Below are positions 26,447-35,172 of a DNA stretch of 64,000 bases, piece after piece. A program made the translations under genes and the position numbers. This stretch comes from Allobosea sp. 47.2.35 (lineage in GTDB: Bacteria; Pseudomonadota; Alphaproteobacteria; Rhizobiales; Beijerinckiaceae), in NCBI RefSeq assembly GCF_024655635.1, contig NZ_JANLGI010000013.1:109806-173805 (forward strand), given 5' to 3'. Numbering within the stretch: position 1 is the stretch's first letter; every line of letters starts with the position of its first letter. The notes beneath the pieces are model-generated. The model was not told the DNA's origin, did not search any database, and was given only the letters and a program-made list of their open reading frames with translations.

Positions 26447-27334
26447 TCAGGCCGCGCGGCCGAACAGGCCGGCAGGCTTCACCAGCAGCACCAGCACCAT
26501 GATGACGAAGATCACGGTCGCGGCGCCTTCCGGGTAGAACACCTTGGTCAGGCCCTCGATCAGGCCGAGCGAGAAGCCGGTGACGATCGCGCCCATGATC
26601 GAGCCCATGCCGCCGATCACGACGACCGCGAAGACGACGATGATCAGATCGCCGCCCATGTTCGGGTTGACCGAGTAGATCGGCGCGGCGAGCACGCCGG
26701 CGAAGGCGGCAAGCGCCACGCCGAAGCCATAGGTCAGCGTCACAAGGAGCGGCACGTTGATGCCGAAGGCCTGGGTCAGGGTCGGGTTCTCGGTCGCGGC
26801 TCGCAGATAGGCGCCGAGCTTGGTCTTCTCGATCAGGAACCAGGTGCCCAGGCAAACCACGAGCGAGGCGACGATCACCCAGGCCCGGTAGTTCGGCAGG
26901 AACATGAAGCCGAGATTCTGGCCGCCTGTCAGTTGCGGCGGGATGGCATAGGGCAGGCCCGACGAGCCGTACTGGTTGCGGAACAGGCCCTGGATGATCA
27001 GCGCCAGGCCGAAGGTCAGCAGCAATCCGTAGAGATGGTCGAGATGGGCGATGCGCTTGAGCAGCAATCGTTCGATCGCGACACCGGTCGCGCCGACGAT
27101 GATCGGCGCCAGCAGCAGGGCCGCCCAGTAGTTGAGGCCGAGATAGTTCAGGCACATCCAGGCGACGAAGGCGCCCATCATGTACTGCGCGCCATGGGTG
27201 AAGTTGATGATGTTGAGCAGCCCGAAGATCACCGCCAGCCCGAGGCTGAGGATGGCGTAGAACGAGCCGTTGATCAGGCCGAGAAGAACCTGGCCAAACA
27301 GCGCTTGCGGCGGAACGCCTAGAAGCTCGAACAT
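26447..27334 (-). CDS. livH: Branched-chain amino-acid ABC transporter permease LivH
   Basis: Inner-membrane permease of 295 aa. LivH features: GLINGSFYAILSLGLAVIFGLLNIINFTHGAQYMMGAF at the N-terminus and the coupling loop TKLGAYLRAATENPTLTQAFGINVPLLVTLTYGFGVALAAFAGVL. Pairs with LivM to form the channel. Separated from livK by 125 bp with a hairpin. Confidence 0.93.
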   Translation of the reverse strand: MFELLGVPPQALFGQVLLGLINGSFYAILSLGLAVIFGLLNIINFTHGAQYMMGAFVAWMCLNYLGLNYWAALLLAPIIVGATGVAIERLLLKRIAHLDHLYGLLLTFGLALIIQGLFRNQYGSSGLPYAIPPQLTGGQNLGFMFLPNYRAWVIVASLVVCLGTWFLIEKTKLGAYLRAATENPTLTQAFGINVPLLVTLTYGFGVALAAFAGVLAAPIYSVNPNMGGDLIIVVFAVVVIGGMGSIMGAIVTGFSLGLIEGLTKVFYPEGAATVIFVIMVLVLLVKPAGLFGRAA

Positions 27335-27427
27335 GCGGGACTCAGATCATCTGGAGGTCTTGACGGAACCTCGTGCGCCACTTCCGGCCCTGCCTTGTGG
27401 CGGGGCCGGAACGGCGCCGGAGGATTC

Positions 27428-27450
27428 GAAGCCCGGGCGTGCCGGGCTTC
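27428..27450 (-). terminator. Intra-operon hairpin between livK and livH
   Basis: Perfect 9-bp stem GAAGCCCGG (27428-27436) / CCGGGCTTC (27442-27450), loop GCGTG, just after the livK stop. No U-tract follows on the minus strand, so it more likely slows 3' decay or partially attenuates, giving excess binding protein over permease, than fully terminates. Confidence 0.6.
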
Positions 27451-27459
27451 AGGCGCACG

Positions 27460-28662
27460 TCACTTGACGAGCGAGCAGCCGGTTTCAGCCAGCGGCTGGA
27501 AGGCCTGCTCCGCCGGCAGCACCGAGACCTGCTTGTAGTAGTCCCACGGGCCCTTCGACTCCGAGGGCTTCTTGACCTCGTAGAGATACATGTCGTGCAT
27601 CTTGCGGCCGTTCGGACGGATCGAGCCCTTGCCGAACAGCGGATCCTCCGTCGGCATCTCCTTCATCTTGGCCATGACGGTGGCCGAGTCCTTGCTCTTG
27701 GTCGCCTCGACCGCCTTGAGATAGTGCAGCAGCCCGGAATAGACGCCGGCCTGGACCATGGTCGGCTTCTTGCCGCCATTGAGCTTGGCGAAGCGCTCCG
27801 ACCAGGCGCGGGTGCCGTCGTCGCGATCCCAGTAGAACGACTCGGTCAGGACAAGGCCCTGCGCCGCCTGCAGGCCGAGCGAGTGCACGTCGGTCAGGAA
27901 CACGAGCAGGCCCGCGAGCTTCTGCCCGCCCGCGACGATGCCGAACTCGCCCGCCTGCTTGATCGCGTTGGTGGTGTCGCTTCCGGCATTGGCGAGGCCG
28001 ATGACCTTGGCCTTGGAGGCCTGCGCCTGGAGCAGGAAGGACGAGAAGTCGGTGCCCGGGAACGGGGTGCGCACCGCGCCGACGACCTTGCCGCCGTTCT
28101 TGGTGACGGTCGCGCTGGCGTCGCGCTCCAGCGCGTGGCCGAAGGCATAGTCCGCGGTCATGAAGAACCAGCTGTCGCCGCCGGCCTTCACCATCGCGCC
28201 GCCGGTGCCCTGGGCCAGCGCATAGGTGTCATAGGTCCAGTGGATGGTGTTGGGGCTGCAGGCCTTGCCGGATAGGTCCGAGGTGCCGGCGCCCGAATTG
28301 ATATGGACCTTGTTCTTCTCCTTGGTGATCTGGCTCACCGCCAGCGCGACCGAGGAGGTCGGCACGTCGAGGATCAGGTCGACGCCGTCCTGGTCGTACC
28401 ACTGCCGGGTGATGGTCGAGCCGACGTCGGGCTTGTTCTGGTGGTCGGCCGAGACGATCTCGACCTTGATGCCCTTCTCGGCCGCCTTGAAGTCCTCGAC
28501 CGCCATGCGCGCCGCGATCACCGAGCCCTCGCCGGCGAGGTCGGCATAGAGGCCGGAGCGGTCGTTCAGCACGCCGGCCTTGACCGTGATCTGCTGGGCA
28601 AGCGCGGGGGCTGCCATCAGGGTCGCGAGCGCCGTGGTCGCGAGAATCGTCTTCAGCTGCAT
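27460..28662 (-). CDS. livK: Branched-chain amino-acid type ABC transporter substrate-binding protein
   Basis: Periplasmic type-I binding protein of 400 aa with a signal peptide (LKTILATTALATLMAAPALA, cut before QQITVKAGVL). The Peripla_BP_6 fold is shown by GVLNDRSGLYADLAGEGSVIAARMAVEDF, VPTSSVALAVSQITKEKNKVHINSGAGTSDLSG and SFLLQAQASKAKVIGLANAG. The ligand may not be leucine: this subgroup includes receptors for amides, aromatic acids and other compounds. It sits between livF and livH. Confidence 0.9.
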   Translation of the reverse strand: MQLKTILATTALATLMAAPALAQQITVKAGVLNDRSGLYADLAGEGSVIAARMAVEDFKAAEKGIKVEIVSADHQNKPDVGSTITRQWYDQDGVDLILDVPTSSVALAVSQITKEKNKVHINSGAGTSDLSGKACSPNTIHWTYDTYALAQGTGGAMVKAGGDSWFFMTADYAFGHALERDASATVTKNGGKVVGAVRTPFPGTDFSSFLLQAQASKAKVIGLANAGSDTTNAIKQAGEFGIVAGGQKLAGLLVFLTDVHSLGLQAAQGLVLTESFYWDRDDGTRAWSERFAKLNGGKKPTMVQAGVYSGLLHYLKAVEATKSKDSATVMAKMKEMPTEDPLFGKGSIRPNGRKMHDMYLYEVKKPSESKGPWDYYKQVSVLPAEQAFQPLAETGCSLVK

Positions 28663-28722
28663 GATCGTTCTCCCTCTGTCGATACCGGGCGAGCCGGTGC
28701 TGTTCTGGTGGATCGCGCTGCT

Positions 28723-29469
28723 TCAGACGCCGAGATAGCGATGCAGCTTGTCGATATTGGCGTCGAGTTCGGCATTCGGGATCATGTCGATCACCTTGCC
28801 TTGCTCGACCACGTAGTGGCGGTCGGCGACCGTCTGGGCGAAGCGGAAGTTCTGCTCGACCAGGATGATGGTGAAGCCCTTCTGCTTGAGCATCCGGATG
28901 GTGGCGCCGATCTGGTCGATGATGACGGGGGCGAGACCTTCGGTCGGCTCGTCGAGCAGCAAGAGGTTGGCGCCGGTGCGCAGGATGCGGCCGATCGCCA
29001 GCATCTGCTGCTCGCCGCCGGAGAGCTTGGTGCCCTGGCTCTTCAGCCGCTCCTTGAGGTTGGGGAAGAGCGTGAAGATCTGCTCGACCGGCAGGCCGCC
29101 CGGCTTCACCTGCGGCGGCAGCATCAGGTTCTCCTCGACCGAGAGGGTCGAGTAGATGCCGCGCTCCTCCGGCACGAAGCCGATGCCGAGCCTTGCGATC
29201 GACCGCGAGGGCAGGGCGATGGTCTCCTTGCCCTCCAGCATGACCGAGCCCTTGCGCTTGCCGATCACGCCCATGATCGATTTCAGCGTCGTGGTCTTGC
29301 CGGCGCCGTTGCGGCCGAGCAGCGTCACGACCTCGCCGGGCGCGACGTCGAAATCGATGCCATGAAGGACATGGCTCTCGCCATACCAGGCTTCGAGCCC
29401 GCGGACCTTGAGCAGCGGGGCGGTGCCGGCGGCAGGGGCCGGCGTCTTCAGCGCTTCAGTGGTGGCCAT
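28723..29469 (-). CDS. livF: Branched-chain amino-acid ABC transporter ATP-binding protein LivF
   Basis: ATPase of 248 aa. Walker A GRNGAGKTTTLKSIMG, signature KLSGGEQQMLAIGRILRTG, Walker B LLLLDEPTEGLAP, switch region ILVEQNFRFA and the LivF-typical end GKVIDMIPNAELDANIDKLHRYLGV. Its first 14 bp overlap the end of livG, so the two are translationally coupled. Confidence 0.94.
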   Translation of the reverse strand: MATTEALKTPAPAAGTAPLLKVRGLEAWYGESHVLHGIDFDVAPGEVVTLLGRNGAGKTTTLKSIMGVIGKRKGSVMLEGKETIALPSRSIARLGIGFVPEERGIYSTLSVEENLMLPPQVKPGGLPVEQIFTLFPNLKERLKSQGTKLSGGEQQMLAIGRILRTGANLLLLDEPTEGLAPVIIDQIGATIRMLKQKGFTIILVEQNFRFAQTVADRHYVVEQGKVIDMIPNAELDANIDKLHRYLGV

Positions 29470-30226
29470 GGCCGACTCCCGAGCCGATATAGGCCTCGAC
29501 CACGCGCGGGTCCTTCGAGACGGTGGCGTAGTCGCCCTCCGCCAGCACCTGGCCGCGCGCGAGTACGGTGATGCGGTCCGAGAGCGAGGCGACGACCGAG
29601 AGATTGTGCTCGACCATCAGGATGGTGCGGTTCTTCGAGACCTTGCGGATCAGGGCCTCGATGCGCTCGACATCCTCGCGGCCCATGCCGGCCATCGGCT
29701 CGTCGAGCAGCAGCATCTCCGGATCCAGCGCCAGCGTCGTCGCGATCTCCAGCGCCCGCTTGCGGCCGTAGGAAAGCTCACCCGCGGTCAGGCCGAGGAA
29801 CGGGGTCAGGCCGACGGCATCGACCAGGCTCTCCGCTTCGGCGTCGAGCTCCCTGAGCGAGCGCTCCGAGCGCCAGAAATCGAACGAATCACCGCGCTTG
29901 CGCCGCTGCAGCGCGATGCGGACATTGGTCAGCACCGAGAGCTGCGGGAACACGGCGGAAATCTGGAAGGAGCGCACCAGCCCGAGCCTTGCGATCTCGG
30001 CGGGTTTTTCACGCGTGATGTCGCGCCCGTTATAGACGATCGCGCCGCGTGTGGGTGCGAGGAACTTGGTCAGCAGATTGAAGCAGGTCGTCTTGCCCGC
30101 ACCATTCGGTCCGATCAGTGCGTGAATAGAGCCGCGGCGCACGCTCAAGTCGACGCCGTTCACAGCTGTAAAGCCGGCAAATTCTTTTGTAAGACCTGAT
30201 GTCGAAAGAATAGTATCCTCAGACAT
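29456..30226 (-). CDS. livG: Branched-chain amino-acid ABC transporter ATP-binding protein LivG
   Basis: ATPase of 256 aa and first gene of the livGFKHM operon. Walker A GPNGAGKTTCFNLLTKF, signature ELSYGRKRALEIATTLAL (the LivG variant of LSGGQ), Walker B MLLLDEPMAGMG and HNLSVVASLSDRITVLARG. The promoter must lie in the 401-bp spacer shared with the divergent caspase-like gene. Confidence 0.94.
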   Translation of the reverse strand: MSEDTILSTSGLTKEFAGFTAVNGVDLSVRRGSIHALIGPNGAGKTTCFNLLTKFLAPTRGAIVYNGRDITREKPAEIARLGLVRSFQISAVFPQLSVLTNVRIALQRRKRGDSFDFWRSERSLRELDAEAESLVDAVGLTPFLGLTAGELSYGRKRALEIATTLALDPEMLLLDEPMAGMGREDVERIEALIRKVSKNRTILMVEHNLSVVASLSDRITVLARGQVLAEGDYATVSKDPRVVEAYIGSGVGHGHH

Positions 30227-30627
30227 GCCGGTTGCCAGCCTTCATCAGCTTTATCTTTCTTGCTTGTGCGGTTCCCCTTGCATGTCATGCTGCACCGCGC
30301 TCCGGGCATAAGTCAACGCTGGCGGGTTTCAAAGCGGTCTTGGCAGGCGTGCTCTCATCCCTTCGTCTTATGCCGCTTATCTCATGCGATTGGAGGATGC
30401 GGGCACCTGCGTGACCGGGCATTGCTCGCGCTCGGGCGTGCGAACGCGAGAAAGGGTTTGAACCTGCATCGTTGCTCGCGCGACGAAGAGACGTTCCGGT
30501 TTACCATCGGAGCCTGTTGCGGTAAAAAAGACGGCCATCTTTCGTCCATATTGCCGCCGTGTTTTTGATCGTGCGCTGCGCCGACCGTTGCGGGCGGGCA
30601 GCCGATTGCCGAATTGGGGAGGTTGTC
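30227..30627. other. Gene-free divergent spacer
   Basis: About 400 bp between livG (-) and the caspase-like gene (+), with visibly lower GC than its flanks. A small open frame at 30260-30568 has cysteine/arginine-rich composition unlike a real protein, so I do not call it. Both promoters should be here; TTGCGG followed by an A6 run (30510-30530) is the most promoter-like patch but is not convincing. Confidence 0.4.
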
Positions 30628-32277
30628 GTGAACTTCGCGTCTCTGGTTCCAGGGTTCCGTGCCCGAATGGCTGTCGCCTTTGCGCTGGTGCTCTCAGCGG
30701 TGGCGCTGGCCTCTCCTGGCTCTGCCGCCGTGCCCGAGCGGCGGGTCGCGCTGGTTATCGGCAACAGCGCCTATACCTCGGTGCCGCCGCTCGCCAATCC
30801 GCAGCGCGATGCCAAGGGCATTTCGGCCGCGCTCAAGCGGCTCGGCTTCGACGTCGTCGAGGGCTACGACCTCAAGATGGACGCGATGACGGGCATCGTG
30901 CGCGAGTTCGCGCAGAAGCTCGACGGCGCCAAGGCCGGCCTCGTCTATTATGCCGGTCACGGCATCGCTGTCGGCGACGAGAACTACCTGATTCCCGTCG
31001 ATGCCTCGCTGCGCTCCGAAGCCGATCTCGACTTTCGCGCCGTCAACGTCCAGCTCGTTCTGCGCCAGATGCAGCGCGACGAGCGCGTCAACATCGTCAT
31101 CCTCGATGCCTGCCGCGACAATCCCTTCGCCGCCCAGCTCGCCGCGAAGTCGCGTGCCGTCACCCGTGGTCTGACCGCGATCGAGACGCAGTCGGCTTCG
31201 GGCATTCTGATCGCCTTCGCCACCGATCCGCGCGCCACGGCGCTCGATGGCGAGCGCGACGGCAACAGCCCCTTCACCAGCGCGCTGCTCAAGCATATCG
31301 AGACGCCCGAAGTGTCGATCACCACGGTGATGGATCGTGTTCGCGCCGATGTCTGGGAGACCACCGGCAAGAAGCAGAAGCCCTGGACCAATTCCTCGAT
31401 CATCGGCGAGTTCAAGCTCAACCCGACGCTGAAGCTCGCCGCGGTCGATCCGGGCGTGGCGGCGACCAAGACCATCGACGCCGCCGTTCCGATGCCGGCC
31501 ATGCCGGCGGCGCCCTCGCTCGACCGTGCCCAGATCGACATCAAGACCTGGGAAGTCGCCGAGCGCGGCAATTCCGCCGCCGATTACCGCGCCTATCTCG
31601 ATGCCTTCCCGTCGGGCCAGTTCGCGACCTTCGCCCGTAACCGCCTCGCCAGCCTCGAAGCGGCGAAGCCGGCTGCCGGCTTCCTTGCGACCCCTCCCGG
31701 CGTCACCGAGGAAGCGCTCAAGAAGGAGATCGGCACGGCGCAGACCGAGACCGCGATGAAGCTCGAGGCCAAGGACCGGCGCGAGGTGCAGACCCGCCTG
31801 CGCGTCAGCGGCTTCCAGCCGGGCAAGGCTGCCACGACCTTCGGTCCAAGCCATCGCAAGGCGATCCAGGCCTGGCAGAAGTCGCGCAGCATCCCGGAGA
31901 CCGGCTTCCTGACCGCGATGCAGGTCAGCGCGCTGCGTGCCCAGAGCGAAATCGCCTATCAGGCTGTCCTCGCCGAGGAGAAGGCGGCTGCCGAAAAGAA
32001 GCGCAGCAGCAAGACGGCGGGAGAGGGCAAGGCTTCGACCCGCAACGTCTCCTCCTATGAGGGCGACGAGATGTACCGGCGCGACCTCGCCCGCGAGCGC
32101 GGTCAAGCCTACCAGGGTACGACCACGACGCCGCGCCGCGGCACGACCAGCACCGGCTATCAGGGCCGTGTCCGGACGCGTGACGGCGATGCCAGTGACA
32201 GTGCTGGCGCGGCCATCTTCGGCGGCATCGTCGGCGGCGTGCTCGGCGGCGCGATCGGTGGCGGTTTCCGGCGCTGA
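30628..32277 (+). CDS. Secreted caspase-like (C14) protein with peptidoglycan-binding-like domain
   Basis: A 549-aa exported protein. GTG 30628 is chosen: a GGGGAGG site lies 5-6 bp upstream and it opens a signal peptide (MAVAFALVLSAVALASPGSAA). Residues ~37-270 form a caspase p20-like domain with the His/Cys dyad intact: VYYAGHG (His111) and VILDACRDNPF (Cys162). A linker rich in Ala/Pro leads to a short WEVAERGNSAADYRAYLDAFPSGQFA repeat-like unit, then a PG_binding_1-like segment (VQTRLRVSGFQPG...FGPSHRKAIQAWQKSR), a Lys/Glu coiled part and a glycine-zipper tail (AAIFGGIVGGVLGGAIGGG) that may insert in a membrane. Stand-alone gene; target unknown. Confidence 0.88.
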   Translation: MNFASLVPGFRARMAVAFALVLSAVALASPGSAAVPERRVALVIGNSAYTSVPPLANPQRDAKGISAALKRLGFDVVEGYDLKMDAMTGIVREFAQKLDGAKAGLVYYAGHGIAVGDENYLIPVDASLRSEADLDFRAVNVQLVLRQMQRDERVNIVILDACRDNPFAAQLAAKSRAVTRGLTAIETQSASGILIAFATDPRATALDGERDGNSPFTSALLKHIETPEVSITTVMDRVRADVWETTGKKQKPWTNSSIIGEFKLNPTLKLAAVDPGVAATKTIDAAVPMPAMPAAPSLDRAQIDIKTWEVAERGNSAADYRAYLDAFPSGQFATFARNRLASLEAAKPAAGFLATPPGVTEEALKKEIGTAQTETAMKLEAKDRREVQTRLRVSGFQPGKAATTFGPSHRKAIQAWQKSRSIPETGFLTAMQVSALRAQSEIAYQAVLAEEKAAAEKKRSSKTAGEGKASTRNVSSYEGDEMYRRDLARERGQAYQGTTTTPRRGTTSTGYQGRVRTRDGDASDSAGAAIFGGIVGGVLGGAIGGGFRR

Positions 32278-32304
32278 CGGATCGCTTTCCGCTCCCATGA
32301 TTGG

Positions 32305-32330
32305 AAAGGCCGGCCCTTGGACCGGCCTTT
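32305..32330. terminator. Rho-independent terminator
   Basis: Stem AAAGGCCGG (32305-32313) / CCGGCCTTT (32322-32330), loop CCCTTGGA, followed by CTT. It ends the caspase-like gene and may also serve the convergent LysR gene, whose stop is at 32352. Confidence 0.85.
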
Positions 32331-32351
32331 CTTGCTTCTGCCGTCACGAAT

Positions 32352-33260
32352 CTACCGATCGCCGCAGAGCCGTTTCAGTGCCGCCGCGAAGCTGCGGGCG
32401 GCGGGCCCAAGCGGCGCATCCAGTCGGTGCCCGATATAGGCCTCGGCCGAAAGTTGACCTCGCCGGCCGAGGACGCCGGTCTCGACTCGAACCAGCCGGC
32501 CGCTGGCGAGATCCTCCTCTGCCAGCCAGCCCGGCAGCCGACCCCAGCCGAGCCCCGCCCGGATCATCGCGTGCTTGATGTCCTGCCCGCCGACCCGGCA
32601 GGTCCGCGGCGAGATCACGCCGATATCGCGCTGGTCTGTCAGGGGCGAGCGGTCGAACTGGACGATCTGGAGATGGTCGGCGAGCGCAGCGGCGTCGAGC
32701 GCCAGTCCAGTTGCCTGTCCGAGCGGGTGCGAGGGAGCCGCCACCGCGATCATCTCGATCGATGTCAGTGCCTCGATCGCGATACGCGGATCGCGAAAGC
32801 TTTCGCCGACGATGACCGAGACCTGGCTGCGTTGCTCCAGCAGTGCCGTGATCGGACCGCCCAAGGCCTCGGCCGAGAGCCGGATCGCGACCGACGGATA
32901 GGCCAGGCTCATCTCCGCCAGCGCTGCGCCCACCAGCAGGGGAGGGAACAGCACGTCGATCGTCAGGGACAATTCCAGCTCGACGCCCTCGCGCAATCCC
33001 CGGGCCCGCGCCCGCATCGCATCGACGCGCAACAGCACGTCGCGCACATTCGCGAGCAGGGCCCGGCCTTCCGGCGTCGGGACCGGTCGGTGGCCGGAGC
33101 GATCGAACAGCGTGACGCCAAGCTCATCCTCCAGCTTGGCGATGGCATGGCTGACGGCCGACTGCACGCGGCCGAGTTCTGTCGCCGCGGCACGGAAGCT
33201 TCCTCGATCGCAGACCGTCAGGAACATCCGCATCTGATCGAGTGAGAGATTGTCGAGCAT
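32352..33260 (-). CDS. LysR family transcriptional regulator
   Basis: Regulator of 302 aa. N-terminal wHTH LDQMRMFLTVCDRGSFRAAATELGRVQSAVSHAIAKLEDELGVTLFDR; effector domain from about residue 90 (LELSLTIDVLFPPLLVGAALAEM). It is divergent from an MFS transporter, with palindromic boxes between them, so it probably controls that gene. Confidence 0.92.
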   Translation of the reverse strand: MLDNLSLDQMRMFLTVCDRGSFRAAATELGRVQSAVSHAIAKLEDELGVTLFDRSGHRPVPTPEGRALLANVRDVLLRVDAMRARARGLREGVELELSLTIDVLFPPLLVGAALAEMSLAYPSVAIRLSAEALGGPITALLEQRSQVSVIVGESFRDPRIAIEALTSIEMIAVAAPSHPLGQATGLALDAAALADHLQIVQFDRSPLTDQRDIGVISPRTCRVGGQDIKHAMIRAGLGWGRLPGWLAEEDLASGRLVRVETGVLGRRGQLSAEAYIGHRLDAPLGPAARSFAAALKRLCGDR

Positions 33261-33298
33261 GATCGATATTATAGATCGGTTTGATGAGAATTATCTCA
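33261..33298. promoter_or_regulatory. LysR-type operator boxes in the divergent spacer
   Basis: Two adjacent AT-rich symmetric sites: a near-palindrome GATCGATATTATAGATC (33261-33277; GATC arms, ATC-N9-GAT spacing typical of LysR recognition sites) and TGAGAATTATCTCA (33285-33298; arms TGAGA/TCTCA). The first abuts the lysR start codon, fitting autoregulation; the second would act as the activation site for the MFS promoter. Confidence 0.55.
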
Positions 33299-33383
33299 CT
33301 CCTGTCGATTGGCGTGAGGGTGCATCACAGCCGGGTCAACCAGGTGACGCAGCTTGCGCGAGATCGATGAAACGGCGGGAGGC

Positions 33384-34586
33384 ATGACGGCCGGCCGCAC
33401 CGACTGGTGGGTCGTGGTTCTGGTCGTCGCGGCCGGCATCGCCGCCTCGCTCCAGATCGGCAAGGCTGCGATCGCGATCCCGCTGCTGCAAGCGGAAACC
33501 GGGCGTGACCTCGCCGTGCTCGGTTGGGTCAGCTCGATCTTCGCGGTGCTGGGCCTGTTCGGCGGTGTGCCGGTCGGCGCGCTGGCGACGCGCTTCGGCG
33601 ACCGGCGCATCCTGCTGCTCGGTCTGCTTCTGCTCGCGCTCGGCAGCGCGCTCGGCGCGGCCACGTCCGGCTTCGGCCTCCTGCTCGCCTGTCGCGTCGT
33701 CGAGGGCTCGGGCTTCCTGATGGTCAGCGTCTCCGGCCCGGCGCTGCTGCGCCGCTGCGTCGGCGAGCGCGACCGCGAGATCGCCATGGCCTTGTGGAGC
33801 TGCTTCATGCCGGCCGGCATGGCGCTGGCGATGCTGCTTGGCCCGCTCTTCGGCGGCTGGCGCGCCATCTGGCTGGCTGGCGCGGTCTTCGCACTGGCCT
33901 GCGGAATCGCGGTTGCCTTGAGAGTGCCGGTCTCCGCGAGCGGCGCTATCGTGTCCTGGCGGCAGATCGCTGCCGATGCCGGGAGCATGTTCCTGTCGCG
34001 CGGGCCGCTGCTGTTGGCGCTGTGCTTCGCGCTCTACGCCATGATGTTCTTCGCCGTGCTGAGCTTCCTGCCCGTGTTGCTGCTCGAGCGGATGCACAGC
34101 TCCCTGGCGCTTGCGGGTCTGCTCAGCGGCCTCGCGACTGCGGGCAATATCGTCGGGAATCTGCTCGCGGGTGTGTTGCTCGCTCGCGGCGTGTCACGCC
34201 TCATGGTGCTGGCCGGCGCCAGCTTCGCGATGGGGCTGGCAGCCGTCTTCGTCTTCCTGCCGCTTTTGCCGCCGGCAGGCGCTTTCCTGTCCGGCGTCCT
34301 GTTTGCGACGGCTGGCGGCTTCATTCCCGCGACCCTGCTCTCGAGCGCTGCCGCGTTCGCGCCCCGCCCCAATCTGGTCCCGGCCAGCATCGGGCTCCTG
34401 ATGCAGGGCAGCAATCTCGGCCAGGTTCTCGGCCCGGCCGTCGTCGGGCTGGTGATTTCCGGCATCGGCTGGACGGCTGCCGCCTGGCTTGTGGCGATCC
34501 TTGCCCTTTTGGCGGTGTTGACCGCTGTCGGTCTGCGTCGCGATTTCGCCGGCCTTGCGTTCAGTCGCGCTCCCAGCCAGCCCTGA
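33384..34586 (+). CDS. MFS transporter (CynX/NimT-like)
   Basis: Inner-membrane transporter of about 400 aa, twelve predicted helices. It has a motif A variant GVPVGALATRFGDRRILLLG between helices 2 and 3 and the central WRQIAADAGSMFLSRGPLL loop. ATG 33384 is the likely start although the GGGAGG is very close to it; a TTG at 33354 is the alternative. Its end overlaps the convergent bluB gene by 26 bp. Substrate unknown; controlled, I infer, by the divergent LysR protein. Confidence 0.86.
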   Translation: MTAGRTDWWVVVLVVAAGIAASLQIGKAAIAIPLLQAETGRDLAVLGWVSSIFAVLGLFGGVPVGALATRFGDRRILLLGLLLLALGSALGAATSGFGLLLACRVVEGSGFLMVSVSGPALLRRCVGERDREIAMALWSCFMPAGMALAMLLGPLFGGWRAIWLAGAVFALACGIAVALRVPVSASGAIVSWRQIAADAGSMFLSRGPLLLALCFALYAMMFFAVLSFLPVLLLERMHSSLALAGLLSGLATAGNIVGNLLAGVLLARGVSRLMVLAGASFAMGLAAVFVFLPLLPPAGAFLSGVLFATAGGFIPATLLSSAAAFAPRPNLVPASIGLLMQGSNLGQVLGPAVVGLVISGIGWTAAAWLVAILALLAVLTAVGLRRDFAGLAFSRAPSQP

Positions 34587-35172
34587 CCAGCTCGGGGACA
34601 TCGCATGCCTCCTCCGGCCAGCCCACGCAGAGATAGGCGACGAGCTTCCATTCCGGCGGTGTATCGAGGGTCTTGGCGATCTCCCGGGGATCGAGGATCG
34701 AGACCCAGCCGACGCCCAGCCCATGGATGCGAGCGGACAGCCAGAACTGCGTGATCGCCGCGACCACCGAATAATCCAGCATCTCCGGCATGGTGCGCCG
34801 GCCGAGCCCGTGGCCGCGCGCCGTGCCATGGTCGCAGAACACGGCGAACTGCACGGGGGCTTCCCTTAGGCCTTCGAGCTTGAGGCGAGCATAGAGGGCC
34901 GCTTGCTCGCCTTCATAGGACGCGAGCGCATCCGCATTGCAGCGGCTAAAGCTCTCCCGCACGGTCGCGCGTTGCGCCGGTTCCGCGACGGGCATCCAGC
35001 GCCAAGGCTGGGCATGTCCGACGGAAGGAGAGAGCTTGGTCTGCGCCAGCAGCGTTTCGATCAGTTCGGCCGGGACCGCATCGCGCTTGAACCGCCGGAC
35101 ATCGCGCCGCCAGCGCAGCAGCTCCTCGAACTGGCGCGCGAAAGCTTCGTCGAAGACCGGCGGCTGGCTCAC
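34561..35172 (-). CDS. bluB: 5,6-dimethylbenzimidazole synthase BluB
   Basis: Oxygen-dependent enzyme that cleaves reduced FMN to 5,6-dimethylbenzimidazole, the lower base of B12. 203 aa, nitroreductase fold. Hallmarks are LLRWRRDVRRFKRDAVP (FMN phosphate binding), LSPSVGHAQPWRW, FAVFCDHGTARGHGLGRRTMPEMLDYSVVAAITQFWLSAR and GVGWVSILDPREIA, which separate BluB from ordinary nitroreductases. It begins inside the last codons of cobB (4-bp overlap) and is the final gene of the cobalamin series. Confidence 0.95.
   Translation of the reverse strand: MSQPPVFDEAFARQFEELLRWRRDVRRFKRDAVPAELIETLLAQTKLSPSVGHAQPWRWMPVAEPAQRATVRESFSRCNADALASYEGEQAALYARLKLEGLREAPVQFAVFCDHGTARGHGLGRRTMPEMLDYSVVAAITQFWLSARIHGLGVGWVSILDPREIAKTLDTPPEWKLVAYLCVGWPEEACDVPELVRAGWERD

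Noticed and set aside
30260..30568. 102-aa frame in the livG-caspase spacer
   Set aside because: Cys/Arg/His-rich with no ribosome site and no domain-like pattern.
34561..35172. Reading bluB as a general nitroreductase
   Set aside because: The RRDVRRF, LSPSVGHAQPWRW and DHGTARGHGLGR blocks and the cob context identify BluB.
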